A stretch of DNA of 64,000 nt from Zymobacter palmae (GTDB lineage: Bacteria > Pseudomonadota > Gammaproteobacteria > Pseudomonadales > Halomonadaceae), in contig NZ_AP018933.1 in NCBI RefSeq assembly GCF_003610015.1, positions 682,001-746,000 on the forward strand, read 5' to 3'. The notes under the pieces are model-generated. The model was given only the letters and a program-made list of their open reading frames with translations. It had not been told where the DNA came from and did not search any database. Every line of letters starts with the position of its first letter. Position 1 is the first letter of the stretch. The translations under genes were made by a program, and so were the position numbers. Of the stretch, positions 16,813 to 27,408 are shown one piece after another.

Positions 16813-19800
16813 TTGAGCGATTCTCCTTCTGTGCCCCATCATTCTGACGCGGCCGACGCGCAGCTGGCTCGGTTGCAGCAGTGCTGCGATCAGCTTCCTC
16901 TGCGTGAAGCGGCCGATGTGCGCAAGCGCCTTTCCGCACTGCGGCGACGCGTTAAGCAAGGTCAGCCTGTCGACCGCTCGCTGGCGGCGCTGCAGGCGCA
17001 GTGCGATGCCAGTCTTCAACAGCTGGAGGCGCGGCTGTCTCGGCCCATCACTTTGCAGTATCCGCCAGAACTGCCCGTATCCGCGCGCCACGATGAAATA
17101 CTGAAGCTTCTGGAAGCGCATCAGGTTGTCGTGATCGCGGGGGAAACCGGTTCGGGGAAAACAACTCAGATTCCCAAGTTGTGTTTGGAAGCGGGCAGCG
17201 GTCGTCGTGGGCTGATTGGTCATACCCAGCCGCGGCGTCTTGCAGCGCGTAATGTGGCCGCACGTTTGGCCGAAGAGCTGCAGGTGCCGCTGGGTGAAAC
17301 GGTCGGCTTTCAGATGCGCTTTGCCGACAATACCAATGAGCACACGCGCATCAAGCTGATGACCGACGGTATTCTGTTGGCCGAAATTCAGCATGATCCT
17401 CAGCTGCTACGTTATGACACCCTTATCATCGATGAAGCGCACGAGCGCAGCCTTAACATCGACTTTCTGCTGGGCTATCTGCGCCAGCTGATTCAGCGTC
17501 GCCATGATCTCAAGATCGTCATCACCTCGGCGACCATCGACGTCGAACGCTTCGCCGAACATTTTGCTGATCCGCGTACGGGCAAGCCTGCACCGATCAT
17601 CGAGGTATCCGGGCGTACTTACCCGGTCGAGACGCGTTATCGTCCGCTGATGCGCGACAGTGCTGAAGAAAGCGACCTGACGCTGCAGGAAGGCATCCTT
17701 GAAGCTGTCGAAGAGATTGCGCATATCGAGCGTGAAAAGCGCTGGTTTACGGGGCCGCGTGACATTCTGGTCTTTCTGCCGGGCGAGCGTGAAATACGCG
17801 AGACAGCAGAAACGCTGCGCAAGGCACAACTACGTGATACTGAGATTCTGCCGCTGTATGCGCGCCTGTCGGTCAGCGAGCAGCAACGCATTTTCACGCC
17901 GTCCGTTGGGCGACGCATCGTGTTAGCCACTAACGTGGCGGAAACCTCGCTGACCGTACCGGGTATTCGCTATGTAATTGACCCCGGGCTTGCACGCATC
18001 AGTCGCTATAGCCCGCGGGCCAAGGTACAGCGGCTGCCGATCGAACCGATCAGTCAGGCCAGTGCGGAGCAGCGCAAGGGGCGCTGTGGTCGTATCAGCG
18101 AAGGGGCATGCATTCGTCTCTACAGTGAAGATGATTTCATCCTGCGACCGGCCTTTACCGAACCGGAGATTAGACGGACCAACCTGGCGGCGGTCATTCT
18201 GTCGATGCTGGCCCTGCGTCTGGGCAATATTGAAGCCTTCCCCTTTCTGGAGCCGCCCGAAAGCCGTGCGGTGCGCGATGGCTTCCGGCTGCTGAACGAG
18301 CTGGGGGCGGTCGACAGCAACGATCAGTTGACGCCGCTGGGGCGCAAGTTGGCGCGTCTGCCCATTGACCCGCGCCTAGCGCGCATGGTGTTGGCGGGGG
18401 CCGAATTCAAAGCGTTGCAGGAAGTGCTGATCGTCGTCAGTGCGCTGGCGGTGCAAGACCCTCGCGAGCGCCCGGCAGATCAGCGTGAGGCGGCGGATCA
18501 GAAGCACCGTGAGTGGGCCGATAAGGACTCCGATTTCGTCAGCTGGCTCAACCTGTGGAATGGCTTCGCGACCGCGCGCGATGATCTGTCATCGAGTGCG
18601 CTGCGACGCTGGTGTCGTACACACTTCTTGAGCTACATGCGTTTGCGCGAGTGGCACGATACCTTCCGTCAGCTGCGTCAGCTAGCACAGGAACTGAAGC
18701 TGGGCGAGGTGCATCCGCGTCTGGCGCGCGACGAAGAGGGCAAGCTGGCGATCGAAGTCGATGGCATGCACCGCGCGCTGCTGACAGGGCTACTGTCCAA
18801 CCTTGGGTTGCACCTTGAGAACCGCGAATACTTAGGGGCGCGCAACCGTCGTTTCATGATTCACCCCGGTTCGGGGCTGTCCAAGCGAACGCCGAAGTGG
18901 ATCATGGCCGCTGAAATGCTGGAAACCACCCGCTTATATGCGCGTGAAGTCTCGGGTATCAAGCCGCAATGGATCGAGCCGACGGCCGGTGAGCTGGTCA
19001 AGCGCAGCTATAGCGAACCGCATTGGGAGAAGAAGCGCGCACAGGTCGTGGCCTATGAACAGGTTACGCTGTTCGGGCTGCCCATCGTGACCCAGCGCAA
19101 GGTGCACTATGGCCCGATCGCACCGCAGGAATCGCGTGAAATCTTCATCCGCAGCGCGCTTGTCGAAGGCGAGTTTCGCACTCAGGGCAAGTTTTTCGCC
19201 CATAACCGCGCTCTGATTGGGGAAGTGGAGGCGTTGGAAGATAAGGCGCGCCGCCGCGACATTCTGGTCGATGAAGACACGCTGTTCGCGTTTTATGACG
19301 AACGCATTCCCGACAACATCACGAACGGTGCCAGCTTCGAGCGCTGGCGCAAGGATGTCGAACACAAAGCACCGGAAGCACTGTTCTTTGATTTGGATGC
19401 GCTGATGGCGCGTGAAGCCGAAGAAGTTACCGATCAGCGCTACCCCGAGCGACTGATGGTAGCCGACATGCAGCTTCCGCTGTCCTATCACTTTGCCCCT
19501 GGCGCTTCAGACGATGGAGTGACGGTGTCGGTGCCGGCGGTGATGCTCAGTACCCTGCCGCGTGAGGCGCTCGACTGGCTGGTGCCGGGGCTGCGGCGCG
19601 ACAAGGGCATTGCGCTGATGAAGTCACTGCCCAAGGCGCTGCGCCGTCAGGTCGTGCCGATCCCCGACTGGGTCGATGCGGCGCTGGAAGCGCTGACGCC
19701 GGGGCAGACCTACATGACCGAGGCGCTGGGCGAGTTCCTGCGCCGCCGTACCGGCGTGCGGTTGTCAGATGAGGATTGGCAGGTCGAACAGCTACCGCCT

Positions 19801-20796
19801 CATTTGATCATGAACATCCGTGTACTGGATCACAAAGGGAAAGTGCTCGGCGAGGGGCGTGATCTGGATGCGCTGATCGCGCGTTTCGAGCGACAGGCAG
19901 AAGAAGGCGCAGCGGCACTGGCCGATAGCCGCCAGCCGCGCACGGGGCTGACTGCATGGCCTTCACAGCGTCTGCCCGAACGCGAGCGCCGCGAACAAGC
20001 GGGCATCCGCGTTGAAGCCTATCCCGCACTGGTTGACGAAGGCGATAGCCTCGGGGTCGTACTATTCGACCACCCGGGCAAGGCTCACGAGCAGCATCGA
20101 CATGGGGTGAAACGCGCCGCCATGCAGGCGCTGCCGGAGCAGGTACGCTATTTTACGAAGTCGATGCCGAAACTGGATCGTTGTGCGCTGCTTTTCACCA
20201 AAGTCGGATCACGTCAGGCGCTGGCATCCGATATCGTAGATGCCCTGTTTCTACGGGCGTTCGCTTTCGATCCACTGCCCCGCAGTGCGGACGAAATGGC
20301 CGAACGTATCGAAGCGCGCCGCGGTGATCTGGGCGAACTGGCCGATATGCTGGCCGATGAGGTCGAAGCTGCTTTGAAGGGCTATCTTGACGTCACCAAG
20401 AAGCTGAAGGGCAACGTTAGCCTTCAGCTGGCGCGGGCCTATTCCGATCTGAAAGCACAGATGGCTCGATTGGTTCACCCAGGATTTGTCGTCGACGCAG
20501 GGGAGTGGCTGAGCCACTATCCTCGCTACATGCAGGCGGCACTGCTTCGCCTTGAGAAGCTGGGGCGCGACTATCGGCGCGATACCGTTGCAATGCAGGA
20601 AATCCACGATTTCGAAGCGCGTTGGGATGCGCGACGACAGAGCGTCAAGGGTGCCCTTGACCCCGCACTGGCCGAATTCCGCTGGTGGATTGAGGAACTG
20701 CGCGTCTCCCTGTTTGCCCAGCAGCTGGGCACACTGGACACCGTATCGGTCAAACGTTTGGAACGGCGCTGGCAGGAAATCATTGCCGGAGAATAA
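16813..20796 (+). CDS. hrpA: ATP-dependent RNA helicase HrpA
   Basis: A DEAH-box RNA helicase of about 1327 residues, close to E. coli HrpA (about 1300). Motifs are in order: Walker A GETGSGKTTQ (near 110-119), HTQPRRLAARN, DEAH (near 207), SATID, the RecA2 motif ATNVAETSLTVPGIRYVID, and QRKGRCGR; then winged-helix, HA2, OB and the long DUF3418 C-terminus. I propose a TTG start at 16813 (ttgagcgat) with GAGG 5-6 bases upstream; a more distant TTG at 16756 is less likely. HrpA acts in mRNA processing and in rescue of stalled ribosomes. Confidence 0.93.
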   Translation: MSDSPSVPHHSDAADAQLARLQQCCDQLPLREAADVRKRLSALRRRVKQGQPVDRSLAALQAQCDASLQQLEARLSRPITLQYPPELPVSARHDEILKLLEAHQVVVIAGETGSGKTTQIPKLCLEAGSGRRGLIGHTQPRRLAARNVAARLAEELQVPLGETVGFQMRFADNTNEHTRIKLMTDGILLAEIQHDPQLLRYDTLIIDEAHERSLNIDFLLGYLRQLIQRRHDLKIVITSATIDVERFAEHFADPRTGKPAPIIEVSGRTYPVETRYRPLMRDSAEESDLTLQEGILEAVEEIAHIEREKRWFTGPRDILVFLPGEREIRETAETLRKAQLRDTEILPLYARLSVSEQQRIFTPSVGRRIVLATNVAETSLTVPGIRYVIDPGLARISRYSPRAKVQRLPIEPISQASAEQRKGRCGRISEGACIRLYSEDDFILRPAFTEPEIRRTNLAAVILSMLALRLGNIEAFPFLEPPESRAVRDGFRLLNELGAVDSNDQLTPLGRKLARLPIDPRLARMVLAGAEFKALQEVLIVVSALAVQDPRERPADQREAADQKHREWADKDSDFVSWLNLWNGFATARDDLSSSALRRWCRTHFLSYMRLREWHDTFRQLRQLAQELKLGEVHPRLARDEEGKLAIEVDGMHRALLTGLLSNLGLHLENREYLGARNRRFMIHPGSGLSKRTPKWIMAAEMLETTRLYAREVSGIKPQWIEPTAGELVKRSYSEPHWEKKRAQVVAYEQVTLFGLPIVTQRKVHYGPIAPQESREIFIRSALVEGEFRTQGKFFAHNRALIGEVEALEDKARRRDILVDEDTLFAFYDERIPDNITNGASFERWRKDVEHKAPEALFFDLDALMAREAEEVTDQRYPERLMVADMQLPLSYHFAPGASDDGVTVSVPAVMLSTLPREALDWLVPGLRRDKGIALMKSLPKALRRQVVPIPDWVDAALEALTPGQTYMTEALGEFLRRRTGVRLSDEDWQVEQLPPHLIMNIRVLDHKGKVLGEGRDLDALIARFERQAEEGAAALADSRQPRTGLTAWPSQRLPERERREQAGIRVEAYPALVDEGDSLGVVLFDHPGKAHEQHRHGVKRAAMQALPEQVRYFTKSMPKLDRCALLFTKVGSRQALASDIVDALFLRAFAFDPLPRSADEMAERIEARRGDLGELADMLADEVEAALKGYLDVTKKLKGNVSLQLARAYSDLKAQMARLVHPGFVVDAGEWLSHYPRYMQAALLRLEKLGRDYRRDTVAMQEIHDFEARWDARRQSVKGALDPALAEFRWWIEELRVSLFAQQLGTLDTVSVKRLERRWQEIIAGE

Positions 20797-20946
20797 CGTT
20801 TGGATACGGAACTTCGCTCTGTTGTTTGCTTTTGTAAAAGGGCAGGGCCAACCGTATAAGCATCGTGATACGATGCCCACATATTTGCATGCCGTTGTGG
20901 ATGGGCACATGTCCGCAGGCATGCTTCAAGTGTCGAAGAGGCAGGC

Positions 20947-21708
20947 ATGAAGGCAGCAGGATTGAAATTCACGGCAGCAGCAGTGCTGGCGACCACGCTG
21001 AGCGGCTGTGCTGGCATGTACACACAGGACGGTGCGCCCAACGATCCATTAGAGCCAGTCAACCGTAAGGTGTTTGCGTTCAACGACGCGCTGGATGAGT
21101 ATGCGCTGCGCCCGGTCGCCAAGGGCTACAACGCAGTGACGCCTCAGCCGGTACAGGACGGGGTAACGAATTTCTTCGGTAACCTAGGCGAAGTCGGCAA
21201 CATGGCCAACGGCGTGCTGCAGGGCAACCCGAAAATACTGGGCATTTCGCTGTCGCGCTTTTTGATCAACACGACCCTCGGGCTGGGTGGGTTCCTCGAC
21301 CCCGCAACGCAGCTGGGTATCGAAGCGCGTCATGAAGACGTGGGCAAGACGCTGGCCGCATGGGGCTTCCGTTCAGGGCCTTTCCTGATGTTGCCCATCC
21401 TGGGGCCGAGTTCGCTGCGTGATACGGTCGGCAAGCCGGGTGACTGGTATGTCAGCCCAACGCACCAGATCAGCGATGACTATACGCGCTGGGGGCTGTA
21501 TGGCCTGAATACCGTCAATTGGCGTGCGAGCATGCTGGAGCAAGAAAAGCTGCTGCAAGGCGATCGCTATACGCTGCTGCGCGATGCGTGGATGCAGCGC
21601 CGTCAGTTTGAGATCGACGGTGGGCAGACAAAGCATGATCCTTTCGCCTCGGGCGATTTTGATTATGACGAACCGGCTGCCGGGGCCGTACCTGCCACAC
21701 AGAAGTAA
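20947..21708 (+). CDS. mlaA: Outer-membrane lipid asymmetry lipoprotein MlaA (VacJ)
   Basis: A 253-residue lipoprotein with lipobox TLSGC (Cys21) and the VacJ core NDPLEPVNRKVFAFNDALDEYALRPVAKGY. The helices NFFGNLGEVGNMANGVLQG and LSRFLINTTLGLGGFLDPA and the segment GPFLMLPILGPSSLRDTVG are typical. MlaA extracts misplaced phospholipids from the outer leaflet and passes them to MlaC. The ATG is preceded by GAAGAGG. The rest of the mla system is not in the window. Confidence 0.95.
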   Translation: MKAAGLKFTAAAVLATTLSGCAGMYTQDGAPNDPLEPVNRKVFAFNDALDEYALRPVAKGYNAVTPQPVQDGVTNFFGNLGEVGNMANGVLQGNPKILGISLSRFLINTTLGLGGFLDPATQLGIEARHEDVGKTLAAWGFRSGPFLMLPILGPSSLRDTVGKPGDWYVSPTHQISDDYTRWGLYGLNTVNWRASMLEQEKLLQGDRYTLLRDAWMQRRQFEIDGGQTKHDPFASGDFDYDEPAAGAVPATQK

Positions 21709-21729
21709 CCCGCACTTCACGATGTGATC

Positions 21730-21778
21730 ACCGTTCGAGAAAGTCGCTGCAATCAGCCTTTTTCGGACGGTCTTTTTT
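21730..21778 (+). terminator. Probable terminator of mlaA
   Basis: ACCGTTCGAGAAA pairs imperfectly with TTTTTCGGACGGT and is followed by a T-run (21773-21778). The loop is long, so confidence is moderate. The rest of the gap to 22070 shows no gene. Confidence 0.6.
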
Positions 21779-22070
21779 ACCCTTCTACGCGATGTCCGCA
21801 GAAGGGGGCTATCGTGCGCTCGAATCCCCATTTTTTCGATAAGAAACAGCGCGCGATGGACGCAGTATCTGATCCGCGGCCTATCGAGGGATGACGACCG
21901 CGAGATGAGGCGCTAGGGCCGTCGTGACAGGCGTTGACCCTGACAGGCAGATAGACCGTGACAGCACATGAAGTATGAGTGAAAGGCCTTGGCATAGGCC
22001 ATTGGCTGTCAGCAATGCTCCGACAGACTGCCTGGACATACTAATGATGAGAAAAAAAGGAGGTGCAGTC

Positions 22071-23324
22071 TTGAAACGTTTCGCCCCCCGCCGTCTGGCC
22101 CGCTTGCTGGCCCTGATGATGGCGTTGACACCTCTGGCAACGGATGCGTATCTCCCCGCCATTCCAGATATTGCTCGTTATCTAGGAACCGAAGCCAGTG
22201 CTGCCGCCAACTCTATGAGCCTCTATCTATTGGGCTTTGCCTGTGGTCAAGTTATCTTCGGTCCTATCTCTGACCGTATCGGTCGTCGCCCTGTCGCCAT
22301 CGGCGGTATCATCGTTTTCTTTCTTTCCAGCCTTGCCCTTGCCTTCTCAAGCAGCTTGATGATGTTCTGTTCGCTGCGTTTCGTCGAAGCCCTAGGGGGC
22401 GGTGCGTGCTCTGTGAATGCGGCTGCCGTCGTGCGCGACCGTTTTTCAGGGCGTGAATCGGCACGGATGATGTCGACCATGACGATGATCCTGTTGCTGG
22501 CCCCACTGGGTGCCCCGTCACTCGGTGCCTTGCTCAACAACTATGCAGGCGGCTGGCAGGCTATCTTCCTGTTCTTGGCGATCTATGCCTTGGTCGCACT
22601 GACACTGGTGAGTCGCAAGCTGCCAGAAACGGCGGTGCTGTCCGGGCATGCCGAAGGACTGGCAACCATTGCACGTCGTTACGGACGTGTGCTGGGGCAC
22701 CGTGCCGCGCTGGGCTACATCATTGCCGTGGCCTGCTCATACGCGGGTATCTTCTCGTTCCTGTCAGCGTCATCGTACCTGTGCATCAACTACTACAAGG
22801 TGCCCGAGTGGATCTATGGGTTGATGTTTACCGGCAACATCATTCTGGTGCTGGGGGCTAACCGCCTCAATCTATCGCTGCTGAAGCATCACTCGCCGCA
22901 TGACATTCTCAAGGTGGGGATGATGCTGCAGCTCGGCTTTGGGGTGATGGCGTTGCTGACGGTTGCATTGCGTCTGGATGCGGCTTGGACACTGATGCCG
23001 TTGGTCATTATTTTTAGCTCGATGAACGGCTTGATTACGGCCAATGCCATCTCGTCGATGCTGGACTATTTCCCCAGCATGAGTGCCACGGCAACAGCGG
23101 CGCTGGGATGCATCCAGTTCAGTTCCGGCGGTATCGGTAGCTTTATTGTCAATGCGTTTGGGGACTATGGCCCATGGCCGCTGGTCATTATGTTGACCAG
23201 CGTCGGCGTCATTTCCAACGTGATGTTTCGTCTGCTGTCCGAAGCGCATGCGCGCACCACGTCCAGAGAGGGGCTTGCAGAGAAACCGCATGCTGAGTTA
23301 GAGGACTCCTCTCTGCGCACTTGA
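22071..23324 (+). CDS. MFS multidrug efflux transporter, Bcr/CflA family
   Basis: A 417-residue drug:H+ antiporter with 12 predicted membrane segments. The motif TPLATDAYLPAIPDIA at the first helix and GPISDRIGRRPVAIGG (loop 2-3 motif A) mark the Bcr/CflA group. The start is decided by an almost perfect Shine-Dalgarno AAGGAGGT (22058-22065) six bases before TTG at 22071; upstream ATGs (22044, 22047) have none. The C-terminal tail after about 390 is polar. Substrate unknown. Confidence 0.92.
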   Translation: MKRFAPRRLARLLALMMALTPLATDAYLPAIPDIARYLGTEASAAANSMSLYLLGFACGQVIFGPISDRIGRRPVAIGGIIVFFLSSLALAFSSSLMMFCSLRFVEALGGGACSVNAAAVVRDRFSGRESARMMSTMTMILLLAPLGAPSLGALLNNYAGGWQAIFLFLAIYALVALTLVSRKLPETAVLSGHAEGLATIARRYGRVLGHRAALGYIIAVACSYAGIFSFLSASSYLCINYYKVPEWIYGLMFTGNIILVLGANRLNLSLLKHHSPHDILKVGMMLQLGFGVMALLTVALRLDAAWTLMPLVIIFSSMNGLITANAISSMLDYFPSMSATATAALGCIQFSSGGIGSFIVNAFGDYGPWPLVIMLTSVGVISNVMFRLLSEAHARTTSREGLAEKPHAELEDSSLRT

Positions 23325-23397
23325 TGAGAGGAGATGGCGTGCAAGGTTCATTGAAGAATGGGCCATCGACAAATGACTCATTCAAGCGCGCGATAGC

Positions 23398-23434
23398 AAG
23401 AAGGCCCCAGCTTCTATGAAGCTGGGGCCTTCTT
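23398..23434. terminator. Bidirectional terminator
   Basis: AAGAAGGCCCCAGCTTC-TATG-AAGCTGGGGCCTTCTT, a 16-bp near-perfect stem between the convergent MFS gene and trxA. Confidence 0.93.
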
Positions 23435-23467
23435 GTATAGAGACGTATCGTCAGTCGTTGCGAGCGA

Positions 23468-23797
23468 TCAGATATGCTGGTCGATGAACGCTTCGAGCTG
23501 TTGGCGGTTCAGGCCGCCGGTGACGGCCGCAACGCGCTGTCCTTTGTTGAACAGCATGACGGTGGGGACACCGCGAATGCTGAGTGCCTGCGTGACATTA
23601 ACGGCTTCATCGACGTTGATGTCGACGAAACGCAGGTCGTCATCGCTGCGTGCAGCGGCAACCTGTTCTGCGATCGGCGTCATGACCTTACACGGGCCAC
23701 ACCACGGCGCCCAGAACTTCACCAGCACGGGGGTGTCGGCGTATTCCAGTACGTCTTTCTGGAAATTGCTGTCATTGACGTCAATGAACTTGGACAT
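23468..23797 (-). CDS. trxA: Thioredoxin
   Basis: A 109-residue cytoplasmic disulfide reductase with the active site WCGPC (Cys33, Cys36) in VLVKFWAPWCGPCKVM and the conserved cis-proline in RGVPTVMLFNKG. Length and motifs match TrxA. It supplies electrons for ribonucleotide reductase and, in a sulfur-assimilating cell, PAPS reductase. The ATG at 23797 is preceded by AAGGAGAG. Confidence 0.96.
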   Translation of the reverse strand: MSKFIDVNDSNFQKDVLEYADTPVLVKFWAPWCGPCKVMTPIAEQVAAARSDDDLRFVDINVDEAVNVTQALSIRGVPTVMLFNKGQRVAAVTGGLNRQQLEAFIDQHI

Positions 23798-24275
23798 AAG
23801 GCTCTCCTTGAATTCGGTGGGGCAGGTTTAACCAACCGTTATAGTCAGATGGTAGCCTGATGTCAGAAGTGGAGCAAATACAACGCAGGCTATCTTTTTT
23901 ATCAACTTACTCTATATCAGGTCACTTGGCGGTGAACAAAAGAGGGCGCACACTCTTTTTTTATCAACGGTAATCATTTGCATCGGCTCACCGGGGCACG
24001 ACGAGTAGTTCCTCGAGCGGGTCATTATCATGTTAGCAGAGCATCTACCGCCCCATGACGATCAGCCGTCGTGGGGTGACAGATACGGGGGGCGATTCTA
24101 GAGGGTTGCCGGGGAGCAGGATGTCGTGCTTTGTGCTCATGATGACCTGATGGCGTGTACTGTAGTGGTTTCTACTCGTAGAGAGACTGCCTAATGTCCC
24201 GCGCTACAAGCCGCATAGATAGGCAGTCCCCTCACCAACGTGGGCTTAGAGTGACACCGTTTATAGTGACACTAT
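23798..24275. other. Intergenic
   Basis: 478 bp between trxA (upstream side) and the end of the TauE/SafE gene. Nothing coding or clearly structured is seen, apart from an AT-rich segment at 23880-23990 that probably includes the trxA promoter. Confidence 0.4.
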
Positions 24276-25058
24276 TTAGAGTGGCCACAGGTAATGCAGA
24301 CCCATGCCCAGCAAGATGACGGTCAGCACCCCACGTAGCAACTTGTCAGGCATGCGTCGTGCCATGCTGGCACCGAAGTAGACGGCAGGTACCGAACCGA
24401 TCAACAGGGCGCACAGCAGGAACCAGTCGATGCCGCCCATGAACATATGGCCCGAGCCGGCAACAAACGTCAGCGGCACGGCATGTGCGATATCGGTGCC
24501 CACGATATGGCGAGAGGGGTATTGGGCGTAGATCAGCATCAGAAGTGCCGTACCAATGACGCCTGCGCCGACCGAGGACAGCGTCACGCAGATACCCAGA
24601 AACAGTCCTGTCAGCACCGACAGCGTGGTGGCATGGCGCAACAGAACGCTGCCGTGTGCGTTGGCCCAGCGGTATAGGCGGGCGCGGAAGATCAACGTAA
24701 CAGCAGTCAACACCAGTAGGGCACCCAGTGAGCGGGTGATGAGCGCATCGCTGATGCCGCCTTCGGCCTGTAGATGGCGCAGCACGAACAGCGTGAGCAG
24801 CGAAGCAGGAATACTACCCAGCAGCAAGAAGGCCACCGTTTTCCAATCAATGTTGCGCTGACGCTGATGGGATACCACGGCACTGCACTTAGTGATTGAG
24901 GCGTACAGCAGGTCAGTGCCCACGGCCACTTGTGATGGGATTCCCATGAACAGCAGCACAGGCATCATCAGCGAGCCCCCGCCGATACCCGTGCACCCCA
25001 TACAGAATCCGATCGCCGCACCTGCTGCAATGAAAATTCCAAACGTTTCCAATGTCAT
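24276..25058 (-). CDS. TauE/SafE-family permease
   Basis: A 260-residue inner-membrane protein with about eight hydrophobic segments in two repeats. The family motif appears near the N-terminus (GFCMGCTGIGGGSLMMPVLLF) and again in the second half (LSSVGAGVIGTALLMLIYAQ). TauE/SafE members export sulfite, sulfoacetate or other organic anions. It lies directly upstream of, and divergent from, cysB, which supports a sulfur role (inference). Confidence 0.9.
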   Translation of the reverse strand: MTLETFGIFIAAGAAIGFCMGCTGIGGGSLMMPVLLFMGIPSQVAVGTDLLYASITKCSAVVSHQRQRNIDWKTVAFLLLGSIPASLLTLFVLRHLQAEGGISDALITRSLGALLVLTAVTLIFRARLYRWANAHGSVLLRHATTLSVLTGLFLGICVTLSSVGAGVIGTALLMLIYAQYPSRHIVGTDIAHAVPLTFVAGSGHMFMGGIDWFLLCALLIGSVPAVYFGASMARRMPDKLLRGVLTVILLGMGLHYLWPL

Positions 25059-25187
25059 GAAAGGCCTCTCCGCTCACACGGTGCGAATATCACTTGCCAT
25101 CGTGGAAAAAGAATGTTGACACTGTAGGCGCAATTTCTTATATCAAAAAGTATCGTTTGTTCATTATCTTATTCCCTGATAGCTTGA

Positions 25188-26192
<1,005 letters not shown>

Positions 26193-26246
26193 TACGCGAT
26201 ATGGATACATGTTGCTGTGTGACAGACAGAGAACAGCCCCGAATGA

Positions 26247-26280
26247 CATAGCGCCAAGCCCTTGCGGACCTGGCGCTATG
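26247..26280 (+). terminator. Hairpin after cysB, possible terminator
   Basis: CATAGCGCCA (26247-26256) and TGGCGCTATG (26271-26280) form a perfect 10-bp stem with a 14-base loop, about 55 bases after the cysB stop. No T-run follows, so it may rather stabilise the mRNA end. Confidence 0.45.
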
Positions 26281-26338
26281 CACATGCGGTGTCTATCGCG
26301 ATCATCGACGACGCCTAAAAGGCGTCCCAGAGTGGCGC

Positions 26339-27127
26339 TTAATAATGGCGCAGACGAGCGATGAATTCGTGTGCGCTGGCCACGAGGGCATTGTGGTTCA
26401 GGTCAATGCTGTCTTCCTGTGCCAGCGGGAATTCGATGGAGCGCAGAGTATTGGGCTTGAAGGCGGTCCACAACGTTGACCACGCCGCCAGATGCGGTGC
26501 GCGCGGCTGACAGACTCGCGGCTGGTCGTGAACGATATCAATGCTTTTGCAGTGGATGTACTCGACCCGGGCGCCGAGCTGACGTGCCGCGTCAATCGGG
26601 TTCTCGCCCACCCAGTACCAGTTGCCAGTATCGAAGGTCAGTCCAGCTTCTATGCCCGCTTCGGCCAACAAGGCCAGAGCCCTTTCCATGACCTCAATGT
26701 CACCGCCCTCAGGGGTCTGATCGTTTTCGATCACCAAGCGAACCGAGCTCTGTTTGAGGCGAGCCGCTACGGTTTCCAGCTCTTCACGTGAGAGCGACGG
26801 ATCGGCGGGTAGGGCCCCAATGCTGACTTTCAGCAAGCGTGCGCCCAGTTCTTCCGCGATCTCCAGTGCCTTGAGCAGCCCTTCTTTGTCACAGTGTTCG
26901 TAGTTCCACACGTGCACCTTGGCAGAGAACGTGCAGCCCAGCTGCAGATTGTCGAGCACGTTCTTGAGCGAGGAAAGCGGATAATCAGCCGGTGTCATTA
27001 GTTCTTGGCGAACCTCAAGGCCAGCGGCACCGGCGCGGGAAGCCAAGTTGGCTGCCGTGGCGTGACCGTGGTGTTTGACGAACACGGGACCGAATGCGTT
27101 GGCACAGATGAAGACGGGAGCACTCAT
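26339..27127 (-). CDS. Sugar phosphate isomerase/epimerase-like TIM-barrel protein
   Basis: A 262-residue protein of the AP-endonuclease/xylose-isomerase-like superfamily. The barrel elements are LEVRQEL (metal-side Glu), LLKVSIGAL, VRLVIENDQTPEGGD (Glu/His-type metal ligand strand), GLTFDTGNWYWVGENP and VEYIHCKS. The real substrate is unknown; family members act on sugars and inositols. The ATG at 27127 has AGGA upstream. It sits alone, opposite to cysB. Confidence 0.85.
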   Translation of the reverse strand: MSAPVFICANAFGPVFVKHHGHATAANLASRAGAAGLEVRQELMTPADYPLSSLKNVLDNLQLGCTFSAKVHVWNYEHCDKEGLLKALEIAEELGARLLKVSIGALPADPSLSREELETVAARLKQSSVRLVIENDQTPEGGDIEVMERALALLAEAGIEAGLTFDTGNWYWVGENPIDAARQLGARVEYIHCKSIDIVHDQPRVCQPRAPHLAAWSTLWTAFKPNTLRSIEFPLAQEDSIDLNHNALVASAHEFIARLRHY

Positions 27128-27364
27128 GGCGAATTCCTGCAGTGAACGGTGAGAAAAAAGCACCTAGCGATAGCGGGGTAGTCGAGCGGCCCTCTGTCAC
27201 TAATGGAAAGCATGCTTCGAAGATGTACCGAACTACCGCACTTATCAAGTGCCTGCGACTACAGTATGACGGCAATGGTACAGGATGCCAGCCTTTTGCC
27301 GGGGGTACCTGTTCCGCGCCAATAGCGCATCGGCCGCTATGAAAACATAGGGGCACGAATACGC

Positions 27365-27390
27365 AAAAGGCACCCCGAAGGGTGCCTTTT
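27365..27390. terminator. Terminator of ndh
   Basis: AAAAGGCACCC-CGAA-GGGTGCCTTTT hairpin 19 bases beyond the ndh stop, symmetrical so usable from both sides. Confidence 0.9.
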
Positions 27391-27408
27391 CAACGTCGAG
27401 CCGCGCGA

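Noticed and set aside
20251-20922. 223-codon minus-strand ORF over the end of hrpA
   Set aside because: Overlaps a highly conserved helicase gene and shows no family motifs.
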